Below are positions 47,397 to 58,317 of a stretch of DNA of 64,000 nucleotides, in pieces; position 1 is the first letter of the stretch; each line of letters begins with the position of its first letter. Position numbers and translations under genes: made by a program. The notes below the pieces were generated by a model, which did not search any database, had not been told where the DNA came from, and saw only the letters and a list, made by a program, of their open reading frames with translations. The stretch comes from Anthonomus grandis grandis. Lineage: Eukaryota; Arthropoda; Insecta; Coleoptera; Curculionidae. The stretch is taken from positions 39,597,127 to 39,661,126 of the forward strand of contig NC_065567.1 of the NCBI RefSeq assembly GCF_022605725.1. Reading direction: 5' to 3'.

Positions 47397-50300
47397 TTTT
47401 TGGGTACCACTATAGATTTTAAGTTACATCATAACACAGTTGGCAAGCTATAAAGGAATGAAAGATAGGAACTTGTGGTAAGATGAGGAAAAATTAAATT
47501 TGACGGTGATATCGATTGACGTCGCATTTTAATTGAGACTCAATGCAAGGATGAAAAGAGATAGTTAAGCATCCTATAATGACTTTCTGGAATGCAAAAA
47601 TGAGACTAATAAACACAAATTAAAAAACCTTTCTAACTAGGTAACTTTGACATTTGCTCGCCGGATTCAATACACGGTGGTTATATACCTACCTAACAAT
47701 CTGGTGTGGCCCTGGGTTAAAGTCTCTTGGCGTGGGCGTTTCTGAATGTCCGATATAGTTTTAGGTTAAAAAGTATGTTAATTTATAATAATATTCCTAA
47801 ATGGCTAAGCATAAGGCCAAACAAATAACAATTGCTAAAGTTTCCTACCTTGCAAATGTCAAAATTGTTGGACAAAGTGTCAAATTTTTCATTAATTAAT
47901 ATCTAAATTTAAATGCGATAATTTAGTAGAGATGGCTCACAAAAAGTATATTGTATGAATAAAGGAAGAAAAACTGGACCAAATGTAAAAAAAAATGTGA
48001 CGGAACCATGTAGCCATACTCAACTGGTACCTACTAGCCAGAAACCGACAAACTATAGGAAAGATTGATAAAAAATGTAAGATAATTTTGAATTAGTCAA
48101 AACGCAAACAAGGCTGGTTCTGCAGATTCTGAGATCACTTTGAGAAAGAAGAAAGGGTGTTTAAGTAAAAGTTGATGACGCATTTTTATAATATACCTGA
48201 AAGTTATTTATAGGTGTTTGGTTGGACAGTGTATAAACTATACGTGTGCTATAATATCTGCTTAATGACCAACAGAAATTCTCAGTCAGCAATCAAGTTT
48301 AATTAAAGTGTTTCCTCAATACTTCTAAACACCTTTTTGGAGTTATGTTAAGAATTATTCGCTTTTTTGTTTTATATGATCTGTATATGATTTGTTTTAC
48401 AGATCGAGTGGTATGCCAGACTAACCACGAACTCGTTAATATGTATGTGATTCTGAGCCAATACCCATTCAAACAAGAATTTAGTTAAACTGTATAGCGC
48501 TGCTTAATTAAAATTGTTCTAAATTCTCCAATGAAATAAAAACCGATTAATAATAACATAGTTTTAGCTAATAATAGTATGAAATAAATTTTAAAAAAAA
48601 CTCTGACTGGAATTGGAAAAACCCTTTATAATACCAGAGGATGATTGTAAATAAATAAATCGATTAGATAGTATATCACGGATACTTATTTCACATTAGA
48701 TAGCAATAAAAGCAACAGATTGATTAGTGAAAGGGCATAAGACTATTAGGGTCCAAAGAAACTAAAATATTTCTTCTATGTGAAACAATTTACTTGCATT
48801 ATTTAAAAGTATTGTAATAAATATAATTATAAATCTTTAAAATAAATATTGGCTTTTTCTTTAAACGACAATCGGAGCTTGATTGTGCGATTTTATTTAT
48901 TTGATTTGATTTGGCTGTTACACATAATACATTGGTAGGATTAAATTTTGTAGGCGGTTTAACTGTGCCATAGGTAATAAAATTAAACAACTCTATTACA
49001 ATCTCCTTCCCACTCGCAATGAAGTAGCTGAAATTACTTGTTTTAGTAGCTAAGGTAAATAGTTATAGCCTTTCCGCAAGGCATATAAAATTTTTGAAAA
49101 ACAATAAAAACATATATTTTTTTTCTTTAAATTAGGTACAATTTTAAAAATAGTTACATTAGTAGTTAGCAGACTATTGTGAAAATTTAATCCATGAGAC
49201 TAAATTCCTTCACTTTCGGTTGGTAAATCGTTTTAAATATATATTTTTACAAATATTTTATTTAGAGGTGTCCATTGAATACATTATAATAACCCCATTT
49301 TCATCAATTTTATCGGATTTTAATTTATTTTTAATTTCTTGAAAAGAGAGTTTGTCAACCGTATATGGTTCAAACTATTAATATTGTAACTTTCGTAAAT
49401 TATTATATAACGTATTGGTCTGAAGAAACTTGACATACTAATTCAATTCATAATTTATTTACAATAATTAAAATATTTAACTTTGCCTCTTTTTTTTAGT
49501 ATCAAAAGTTTAACTGTTTTAAATAGAAAGCATTATGTTCTTTCTATACGTGATAATAGGTCACTAGATGATTACAATATTTTATGCAAAGATTCTAGTA
49601 ACAATTACAATTATGAGTGGCCGATATAATTTAATAAATGCACGGAATGATTAATAAATGACTTTATATTAATTTTTAGTATTATAAAAACTAAATCCAC
49701 ATATGTATGTATAAATGAGCACACCGAACCCTTCATAGTGAACCCTAAAAAAGTATTATAAGTGGGCGAATAAATACGAATCGGATTCCGGATGATTAGG
49801 CTTACTCTAGAAAATGGGAAAGGAATCTGTGCTGTACATGAATGAAAAGGAAAATCAATGAAATTTATTACTAAGTCGTAGTAAAGAGAGTTGTCTGATT
49901 TACCTACTTTCATTGCATCAAACCTAGATTAATACAAACTAAATAATATAGTGTAAGAGAAAATGATAACGGTGTTCCTATTCCTACTCTCCTAGCTATA
50001 GTTCGACCCTAATTCAAAGTAAGGAAGGCCGAGAGGTGATAGAGGAACGGCGTGAGATCAAGGCGTCTGATCAAACTTGAGTTGCGGCATTAATTCGTTT
50101 ACTTAAAGATATTACTATTACGAAATATATAGAATCCGATATAGTTTTTGATAAAGGAATATCTTCATTCCGTAATCAATGCGAGAATATTCATTGCTTT
50201 TCTTGTTTTGATATGAGTACCTGTGGTGCTATCTAAAATTTCATCACGGTTTAAAACAAGAACTAAAGTTATTAGGTCCGAAAAGGTAAACCATTAAAAC

Positions 50301-51261
50301 AATCAAGTGCCTCCCACTTTACACTTATACCCTAGCGCTATATAACAATTTCAGGTTAAAAGTCTCAGTGAAACATGAATTAAGGCATCTGGGGCAACAA
50401 TGTTAAGCCTTAAGTTTAAATTAATATTAATTTAAGAAAATATGAAACAAACTTAGTTGATTGTGCAAAACTTAGTGGGAGAAATAGTATTCTAAATCGT
50501 ATAAAATTTAAAACTTTACACTAGCAGAGCCTTTTCCTCAACCATTGACGAACGAATTTTGCTGTTGGTTTAGGAAATCGGTAAAACATTTCGGTTCGCT
50601 CTTTAATATGACACATTGTCTATGCGTATCATGTTGCCTGTTAATTCATGGGTCTTAACACCCAAAAAAGAAATTGACCAGTTTCCCATTGCCATAATTT
50701 TGTATAGCGAACTGGTCACTCTGGTGCAGCAGTGCTATTTAAAATGTTAAGGACTAATACATGCATTTTCAGAGCCCATAGTAAAAGAATACGGAGTCTC
50801 AAAAAGAGCGTTTACTTGTTTTGCTATATAGAAAAAAAAACTTTCATACTACTTTCTCCTACTATTTTTCGAGAGATATTTTGATCAACTTAAAAGAACT
50901 GCGCTAATATATAGTAAATAATTTAGTATTTATAAATACGTTAGCACACACACTAAAATGATCTAGCGAACAAGAGAAAAAAGCCGTTTTATATTTAGAT
51001 GAAAAATGTTTTTAAAATAAATTGTGTTTTTTTTTTTGTTGGACATTCATTTAAATTCCTTTGGGAACCACCAAATTAAGTTATTCCTTTTAATTTTAAA
51101 TAAATAGCTTCCAGTTCTCCAGGCGTATTTGGTGAACTCAAAAATTAATTCTATGTAATTTTTGATGCCAGTGTAGTGAGCATTTGTTTTAATTGTAAGT
51201 GCAAAATAGTCAATAAGCAAAGGCAACATTATGACCAAATATTGTTACGAGCTGATGGTAT
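47397..51261. other. Spacer, no gene supported
   Basis: AT-rich. Short open frames (48799-48990, 49611-49913, 51047-51238, all minus) are unrecognised. The third dispersed-repeat copy lies at 50108-50300. Confidence 0.45.
50108..50300. repeat. Dispersed repeat, copy 3 of 3
   Basis: It matches 12888-13085 over blocks attacgaaatatat, gatatagtttttgataaa, gagtac-tgtggtgctatctaa and the ending aaaacaagaactaaag. It also shares the gaaaaggtaaaccatt ending with 1258-1425. Confidence 0.55.
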
Positions 51262-51535
51262 AATATAATGTGCTGTGAACATCCGTGACGTCGAGGTGCT
51301 CTTGGTAGAATTTAATCAGCTTAATTATACCAAGAGTAATATAGGAAGGCATTTGAAAAGACTGAGGAGTATGACAAAAAAACATACTGTTCCAACATCA
51401 GCAACAGTACATGATAAGTTTATTCGCCTTTAGGCATTAGGAGATCCCTATTTTACTGCCAGCCAGTAAACAAGTGAGCTTTAAAATGTTCATGGCTTTA
51501 GTGTCACTGCTCGAACAATAAGGAATAGTAGTAAT
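51262..51535 (+). pseudogene. Tc1-like transposase relic, N-terminal part
   Basis: Read across stops: NIGRHLKRLRSMTKKHTV, then ATVHDKFIRL, then ALGDPYFTAS, then a VTARTIR-like piece. This is the DNA-binding domain and linker of Tc1-like transposases (T-x-x-x-D-R-x-IRL-x-ALRDP-x-x-TA). The rest of the gene reappears at 54533-55005 after about 3 kb of inserted elements. Confidence 0.65.
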
Positions 51536-51538
51536 AAC

Positions 51539-52300
51539 TAAATCTTCGAACTTGCAATGCCTTTATTTTTATATTTAACACTACGTTTACAGTCTAAACT
51601 AACAACAACTAATATTCTACGGGCTTATGTAGAAGAGAAGCACAAGAGCCAGAGGAATTCTCAGGATGTTTAACGATTTCGTACATCAGGGAACTTCAGA
51701 GAAAATTAGAAGAATCGCTAGGAAGTTCAACGTGAAACTGCGTTTACGTCGAATACAATCATGAAGTTTGGTGTCGAAGACCAAACCAGAAAGCCTAGTG
51801 GACACCAAGAACTGTATGTATTAAATAATATGTGAATGCGAAGACTCATACATTTCCGAGACAGAACGACCCTTGGAAGCTAGGAAAAGGAAGCACCAAA
51901 AGTGAACTCGAACAGGAGAAGTTTCCAGATGAGGAATTGCAGAACACGCTTGGTCCAACGGCCACAACGTATATTGGGTAAAAGCGAAAATTGGAAAAAA
52001 AGAAAATTCCTTGAAGCAACCTACATCGTGCAAAATCAAGGATTCTTCAGTCAGCCCAGTATCGAAATTCTCAACATCTGGAAACCTCTACTATCAGGAC
52101 TTTGCACGATATAATGGATTTCTGGACCGAAAGTTCTACATGACTAGGCACATTATTCATAAATAGTATATAAGCCCGTAGAGCAGTAGTTGTTGTTAGT
52201 TTACACATGAACGGCTGGAGATACACACCAACTGAAAGGTCGTCTTCAATGTTCAATGTTAAGATAAAGGCATTGAAAGTTCGAAGATTAAGTAACATGA
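51539..52300 (+). pseudogene. Penelope-like element relic with GIY-YIG domain
   Basis: The linker KIRRIARKFNVKLRLR near 51690-51745 precedes a decayed GIY-YIG endonuclease region. Recognisable parts are ECEDSYISETERPLEARK near 51835-51890, TRTGEVSR near 51907-51930, IAEHAWSNGHN near 51932-51968 and SQPSIEILNIWKPLL near 52052-52096. Inverted arms 51541-51627 and 52171-52290 share cttcgaa, aatgcctttat and taa-ctaacaacaact with cgggctta. A 10-bp inverted pair (atcgtgcaaa at 52025, tttgcacgat at 52101) lies inside. It is inactive. Confidence 0.7.
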
Positions 52301-52427
52301 ACACAATCTTAACGCCAGGTGTCCCATTAGAGCTCCCGTCGAAATTGCCCAAGGAGATTAAAAATTAGATCTTTGACCCAAAGTCAAAAATCATATTGAT
52401 CAAGATGGAAAGTGTAGCAAACACCTA

Positions 52428-54529
52428 TACTCTATTTCAGAAGTGTATAGAGCAATAAACTGGGGAATTCTGTTCTGTTTGGCTACATTTCGTGGTAGTT
52501 CATAGGCGCAGGTACTTATAATATTTATGAATTTAATTTTCACGGATTAAATGCCTTTATTTTGAAAGAGATTAAATACTAAATAAATACTTTTAATCCT
52601 TTTGTATAGGTACCTATCTTTTAACGCTTTGTAACATGCAAAAATGGGGTCAGGTAATATATACAGACTATAAATACTTTTAAATCATATTTTAAACGTT
52701 AATAGTCACTGCTACGCTGTAGTGTAATCACAATATTATTATCCCAATATTTAAAAAATGGAGGTATTCAGTCCAACGAAAAGATGTACTAAAAATTCTC
52801 CACTATCGCTGAGTGAAAAAGTTATTATTTTAAATGTACATGATTGCATAAAACACGATTACCCTAGTTTTACTGTGCAAGAAATTGTTGAAAAATGTTC
52901 TCGAATGAGTGGAATTGGAAAGTCCACTATTTTCAAATTGTTGCGGGAAAGAAAAGTAGCAGGTTAAGTGGAATCTCCCAAGCAAAAGCCAGGACGACCT
53001 ACAAAAGTCCTTGATGAAAATGCTAAATGTATAATTCGAAGAAAAGTTCACTCTTTTTATTTTAAAAAGGAAATACCCACCCTAGACAAAATTTTAATGG
53101 AGCTTGGCCGAGATGACAGTATTCCGTTGATAAGTAGAAAACTATTATGGAAAACTTTAAAAAATATGGATTTTGCCTGGGAAAAGCATAACCTCAAAGC
53201 ACTTTTACTGGAGAGCGACGAAATTGTTTGTTGGAGACGACAATACTTGAGAAGTATCAAGCAGTACCGCAGGGAGCAAAAGAAAGTTTTTTATCTTGAT
53301 GAGACGTGGATTAACGAAGGTTATATAGTCCAAAAAATGTGGCAAGACAAAAATATAACCAGTGCTCGCCAAGCTTTCATAGAAGGCCTGTCTACGGGTA
53401 TTAAAGTACCTTCGGGAAAAGGAAAAAGACTTATAATCACACATATTGGAAGCGAAGAGGGATTTTTTAAAGAAGGTCTGCTAACCTGTGAGTCGACTCG
53501 CACAGGAGATTACCATGAAGACATGAACTCGAGGACGTTTTCGAGGACTATTTTGGTGAAATGATAAAATTTCTTCCGGCTAATTCGGTGGTGGTTATGG
53601 ATAACGCAAGCTATCATTCACGGCGAATAGAGAAGACGCCAACTTCAAGTTGGAAAAAGCAAGAAATTATCGATTGGCTGACTGCAAAAGGTATTGCGTT
53701 TGAAGCAAATTTGATAAAAAAAGAACTGCTGGCAATAGCAAACTTACACAAAACTCGTTTCATGAAATACGCCGTGGAAGATATAGCCGAAAAATATAAT
53801 ATAACTGTACTGCGCTTACCGCCATATCATTGCGAACTAAATCCTATAGAACTGATATGGGCGCAGGTAAAAGGATTTGTAGCAAGACAAAACACGACTT
53901 TTAAAATGAAAGATGTTAAGCTACTGTTTGATCAAGCCATTACGGAAGCGACACCAGAGAGTTGGCGAAAAGCAGTCCAGCATGTAATTAAGCAAGAGGA
54001 CAAAATGTGGGATCTTGACAACCTCATCGATCAGATAGTCGATCCTTTAATTATAATGTCAAGAGGTGATGACAGTTCGTCAGATGACGAAGAAGACTAC
54101 AATCTATTATAATTTAAAATTGTTATACACTGTTCAAAAAGTGCCAGATCCAAAAGTGACATTTTCAACTGTTTTACTCTACATATTATGTTCAATAAAT
54201 TTGTGAAAAAAATATATTATTCCATTTAAACAAAAGTAACTTTCTAAAATAAAATAGCATTTAAGTACATTAATTATAAGGTAAAAAACAAGTCCCAGTT
54301 GTACGCCTTTGGCGAACCGTTTTCAATGTTTATCAGTGGGTAACAATGGGCAAAACTCATAAATTGACCCAAAACCGGGTGGCACTACCTGCAATCAACG
54401 AAAAAAAGAATTTTACATTGAAACTAATACCCAACTAAGGTAGTGGCATAAAATATTGGTGGATCACCAGGTACCACTTTTGCATACCTAATGAGGTTTT
54501 ATTGCTCTACACACTTCTGAAATAGAGTA
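52428..54529 (+). mobile_element. DD82E (Sailor-type) Tc1/mariner-superfamily element
   Basis: The element is 2,102 bp with 32-bp terminal inverted repeats (52428-52459 and 54498-54529) starting tactctatttcagaagtg, with one mismatch. TA flanks both ends (52426-52427 and 54530-54531). It contains one + strand transposase gene broken by a stop and a frameshift. The last two catalytic residues are 82 residues apart, which defines the DD82E class known as Sailor. Confidence 0.85.
52758..54112 (+). pseudogene. DD82E transposase, one stop and one frameshift
   Basis: Three open blocks form one gene. Block 1 (52758-52964) has an HTH-like TVQEIVEKCSRMSGIGKSTIFKLL and ends at TAA 52965-52967. Block 2 continues in the same frame (52968-53561) with a GRPTK hook, FYLDETWINEGY (first Asp) and a GKGKRLIITHIGSEEGF region. 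A 1-nt shift in the T-run near 53537 moves to block 3 (read from 53561), with VVVMDNASYHSRR (second Asp) and PPYHCELNPIELIWAQVK (catalytic Glu). I counted 82 residues between Asp and Glu. An acidic tail (DDSSSDDEED) ends the protein at 54112. Two lesions suggest recent inactivation. Confidence 0.88.
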
Positions 54530-54532
54530 TAG

Positions 54533-55005
54533 CAACGCGTCTTACTTGCTAACTATTCAAAAAGTAGGCAGGTACTAAAGCGGTACTACTTGATGAATTG
54601 GGCTGGACCTTCGATAGGTTTTTGGACTAGTCTGGTTGCCATTTAAGGAAAAACAAAAGTATGTCGGGATCAAACACTGGATCCATAGTTCTTGCTCGCG
54701 CTACAGAATTTTGTGAAAATGTACTTATGTAAGACAATACACGTCCGCATGATGCAAGAGCCGCTAGAAACTTTTTAGAACAGCGCCATTATTAGGTATT
54801 ACCATAGCCTCCGCAATCGCCTAAATTTAATTTTATCGAGCACGTTTGGGGTATGTTGAAGAGGCGTGTTTTAAATCAAGAAATAGTGTTTCAGATAAGG
54901 GAAAGTTGCTGAGGTATATACAAGAGCAATGGCTACAGGTTAAGCAAAACGACATTGACAATTTAATTAGGAGCAAACAGATGTCAATCTGTTATTGCTG
55001 ACTTT
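54533..55005 (+). pseudogene. Tc1-like transposase relic, catalytic part
   Basis: After frameshifts and stops it reads FCENVL, DNTRPHDARAARNFLEQRHY near 54739-54797 (second Asp with RPH), PQSPKFNFIEHVWGMLKRRV near 54814-54870 (catalytic Glu) and YIQEQWLQVKQNDIDNLI near 54915-54970. The C-terminal motif is RSKQMSICY instead of the usual RRCxAVI. It continues the N-terminal relic at 51262-51535. The Penelope-like and DD82E elements lie between the halves. Confidence 0.7.
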
Positions 55006-55009
55006 TTAT

Positions 55010-57298
55010 TTTTCAATAACTTTTCTCTAAATTTTGTTATTTTGAATTTTCGATCCTTTTCTTCTTTAAATTGTCATACGTTATTAATCCCCCGGTATTC
55101 TACTATGAGTTTTTGTACTTATAAGAGTTTATTATTTAGCAAAGTTTCCAACATGAATTCGGATGTGTTTAATTTTAATATTTTCCAAATGTTTAATTGT
55201 CTTTTAAAACATTTTGTCCCCTAGATCATTTTGATGTCTCTAAGTAGGTGATTTACGTATTTATTTATATTAAGTATGAAATAATGTTGTTTATATTGAA
55301 ATCTTGATAAATTATTTGGCCTTACTATTAAAGATCCATTATATGTAATGAGAATAAGTTTTTCTTCAGAAGGATTTTGTTCATAATAAAATTTCAAAAA
55401 TAATTAAATAAATGTAATAATTAAATAAACGTGTGACTATATAATTGACATCATTTGGCTTATATGTCCGCATAATATAAAAACATAAGCCTCAACTTTT
55501 TGCATACGAAATATTAAAAAAAAAAACATTAAAACTTTTAAAATCTATCAAGTGTTCAGTTTCAACAACGTGTTAAGATAGCATCTGCAAAAAAAGGCAT
55601 ACATTATGCAAGATAAAAAAGTACGGTCTTACATTCGTGTAGCAAGCATATAAAAACTCCTAGGAGATCGAGTTTCTGGTCTGAACTTATTCTGAGACAA
55701 ATAAATAGGAAGATTTTATGAGATCTGTTTTACAGTAACAACTAGAGATAAGCATCTCTGTTCAACCCACGTGTTGAATGTTGTGGTTGATTTTAATTTT
55801 TTAAATGTAAATGTTGATTTATGTCAGTGACTTATAGGTGTCCTGTCTGGGTAAAATTTTATCTGTTACCACCACTTAATCACTGTTTTAAGATTGTATT
55901 AGCTTATTCGTGCATCAAAAACCGTTTTGCCATCTCAATAAAATAAAAAGTTGTGTTTGAAATAAACACAATTTTTATTAGATATAAAAAAAAAGGTTTT
56001 TATCGACATTTTTTTTTTATTTTTATTGAATATAATTTTAGGCCAGGATGTTTGTAGAATATTTAAAAATTCGCTTCACATATTGGCGTGAAAGTTGAAA
56101 TGAACCAAAATAATTGTTATTTTGTTTAGTTACTATTCTATTAATGCTTAGCTAAAATCTGCTGATTCTATCAGATTTATTTTAATAAAGTACATATGCA
56201 ATTTTTTGTAATCTATTAAATACAAATTTGCCAATTTAAAAGATATTTAAATACTGTATAACCTTTTTCATGTCTGATTGTTGTATAAGCTTATAATAAG
56301 CGCATTTTTTGCTGCAATTAATGGTTTGTTAAAGCTAAATGGTAAATTTTCTCTAGTAGACTATATATACTTATATTCCAAAGTGATAAATTTTCCAAAT
56401 ATTTAGAAATTCTTCCTGGAAATCTTATCTATCTCTTCTTAGAACCCCACAGTAAAATAAATTCTATAATATACTTGATCTTTGACTTGAGTATTTCACT
56501 GTTTTTTCTTAACAAAATGTTTCCTTACTTTATTATCTGATAAACTATTTATAGTAGTAAATATGCTGGCTATTAGAATATATGAATTCTTAATAAAAAT
56601 GCTTCTGGATTCATCCTAAGTAAGATAAAATTTTCATAGTCGTCAATTTTTTTTATCCATGGGTAAAAATTTTGTAGTTTTTTTCTGAAAAAAAACTCGC
56701 ATTCAAAAACTCATCACTTTAACTTTACAGTTTACTCCCTAATTTAAAATTTCTTTACTTCTCCGAAAATTTGTTTGCTTTGAATATTAATAATAATTTA
56801 CCGATATATGACCGAAACTCAAAAGCTAAATAAAATTTAAAAAATGTAGCGGATTCTTTTACTATATTATGCACTGGCATAAGTAGCAGCTATGGCCATA
56901 TTTTATTACCGTAAAAGTTGCCTATATATCTTATTACCCGGCAATATAAATAAAAAATTATTAAAATAAATACATTTTCATTAATTATAATTAATTATTG
57001 TAACTAAGACAAGAAGTTTGACTAACATAAATTTGAAAGCCTGAGAACATTTTTCTTTTTAATCTATTGTTTTATATATATGCTCGGCGAACTCAGTTTT
57101 GGGTGCGGAAACCAATGTGCTAAGTTAAAAAGAAAGGGGTAGCTTATTTTCTGCAGTTTCTCTTTAACTTCGGGCGTTGTTCATGATTTTTTGTTACATG
57201 TAATGCATCAGTATTTTTCACCCAAGATAAAAATTTGCCAGTAGTGTATATTTTTACAGATATAATATATGACTAAATATAATTGTTTTTCTTTTCAG
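55010..57298. other. End of the FGF intron, no gene seen
   Basis: AT-rich sequence up to the acceptor at 57298. Open frame 55042-55224 is unrecognised. Confidence 0.5.
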
Positions 57299-57931
57299 AT
57301 GAACTTTGGAGAAGAATGTATCTTTAACGAAACGATCGAAGCGACAAATTACAATAAGTACTCATCAAGTAAATACTCTAATGAGCGACGAACATTTTAT
57401 TTAGCCCTTAATCGACGCGGTCAGTCGCGAAAAGTAATGATCAAAGCGCGTCAACAATTAGGAAAACTCTCATCATACACTCGTGTACTAACACGTAGCG
57501 TAACTCCTGAGCAGCATCAGCTACGTCACCACCATCAATGTCCACCCAGTACAACGCATCACTCAAAAGTTCCAGAGCATTTAAAGTGTCGAAAAAAAAA
57601 GAAAAAAAAGAAGAAACGACGAAAAAATAGTGATAAAAACGAACACGAACTTGAACCAAAAAGACATAGTAGTAGTCCGGATAGCCAAACCGGGTCAGTT
57701 AAGTGTGATATATACAAGACGAGTAATAATACGAGTAGCGCAAACGGTACGCTAGCCGTTTCGCGTGACTATCTAGAGTGCCAAAGAAGCTTAAGTACCG
57801 TTAAAAAATCAAACAGTGGTAGTGCAAAACAGTTTGCTGCTGATAAAAAAAATAAAAACAATAATAAAAAGAAAAAGAAGAACAATAATAATAAGCAGAG
57901 AAAAAGACTGGATCAGGTTGTTAGTAGTTAA
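57299..57931 (+). CDS. FGF gene, terminal coding exon with basic C-terminal tail
   Basis: This is the last coding exon of the FGF gene. It starts after the acceptor cttttcag and runs 210 codons to TAA. The first ATG (57299) is an internal methionine joined in phase 0 to 28290. An upstream in-frame ATG at 57269 lies in the intron. Residues 6-66 complete the beta-trefoil (EECIF, TNYNKY, FYLALNRRG, KLSSYTRVLTR). Across the junction the residues fit the FGF signature G-x-L-x-G-x6-E-C-x-F-x-E-x6-Y. About 140 residues follow the core, where FGF1 stops soon after it. This tail is low complexity, with a Cys-Arg-polyLys-Arg block at residues 97-109, a Ser/Asn-rich middle and an Asn/Lys block at 183-203. 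The blocks may bind heparan sulfate or be cleaved by basic-site proteases; that is inference. The adenine runs encoding them are prone to indel error, so the tail length deserves transcript confirmation. Confidence 0.9.
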   Translation: MNFGEECIFNETIEATNYNKYSSSKYSNERRTFYLALNRRGQSRKVMIKARQQLGKLSSYTRVLTRSVTPEQHQLRHHHQCPPSTTHHSKVPEHLKCRKKKKKKKKRRKNSDKNEHELEPKRHSSSPDSQTGSVKCDIYKTSNNTSSANGTLAVSRDYLECQRSLSTVKKSNSGSAKQFAADKKNKNNNKKKKKNNNNKQRKRLDQVVSS

Positions 57932-58194
57932 CATTTTTAGAGAATGAATTTGATTAGAATGCAATAACATGTATGTTTTGTACTTTTTTATAAATAACTG
58001 TATTAACATTTTAAAACACTCCCAAAGTGCCAAACTCAAACTATATATGATAGTATTTTACTAGAAAGGCTACATTATACATATCGAATATGCCCTTAAT
58101 TTAAAGTAGTTTATTTAAAAACTTTTTTTTATAATGCACCTAATTTATTTAAAAAATATATCTACTTAGTAACAGAGGGATAATCTAAAATTAT

Positions 58195-58317
58195 AATAAA
58201 GCATATCAATGTCTGTTAATGGGTTATAAGGAACTTATATTTATTGTTAATTTTTAGAACATAATACGATATTCATACTAGACCAACTTCACAAAAAGTC
58301 TTAAATCAATAAATAAA
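58195..58317 (+). other. Candidate polyadenylation signals of the FGF gene
   Basis: AATAAA hexamers occur at 58195-58200, 58308-58313 and 58312-58317, 260-390 bp after the FGF stop codon. They are the first canonical hexamers I noted downstream. In DNA this AT-rich such hexamers are frequent by chance, so these are candidates only. Confidence 0.3.

Larger units (their letters stand above)
28291..57298 (+). other. FGF intron between the two core exons (29,008 bp)
   Basis: The span from the donor gtgagt to the acceptor tttcag separates two adjacent FGF core exons. It has collected most of the window's transposons: DD41D, Tc1, piggyBac, DD82E, Penelope-like and non-LTR copies. The preceding intron must also be long, since no first core exon was recognised in the 28 kb upstream. 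Long transposon-filled introns are common in developmental genes of large insect genomes. Confidence 0.85.

Noticed and set aside
57269..57298. Upstream in-frame ATG extending the FGF exon by 10 residues
   Set aside because: These codons cover the polypyrimidine tract and AG of the splice acceptor, and the FGF signature needs the junction at 57299.
57441..58039. Minus-strand open frames under the FGF exon
   Set aside because: They are antisense shadows of the lysine-rich coding sequence and T-rich 3' UTR, with no recognisable domain.
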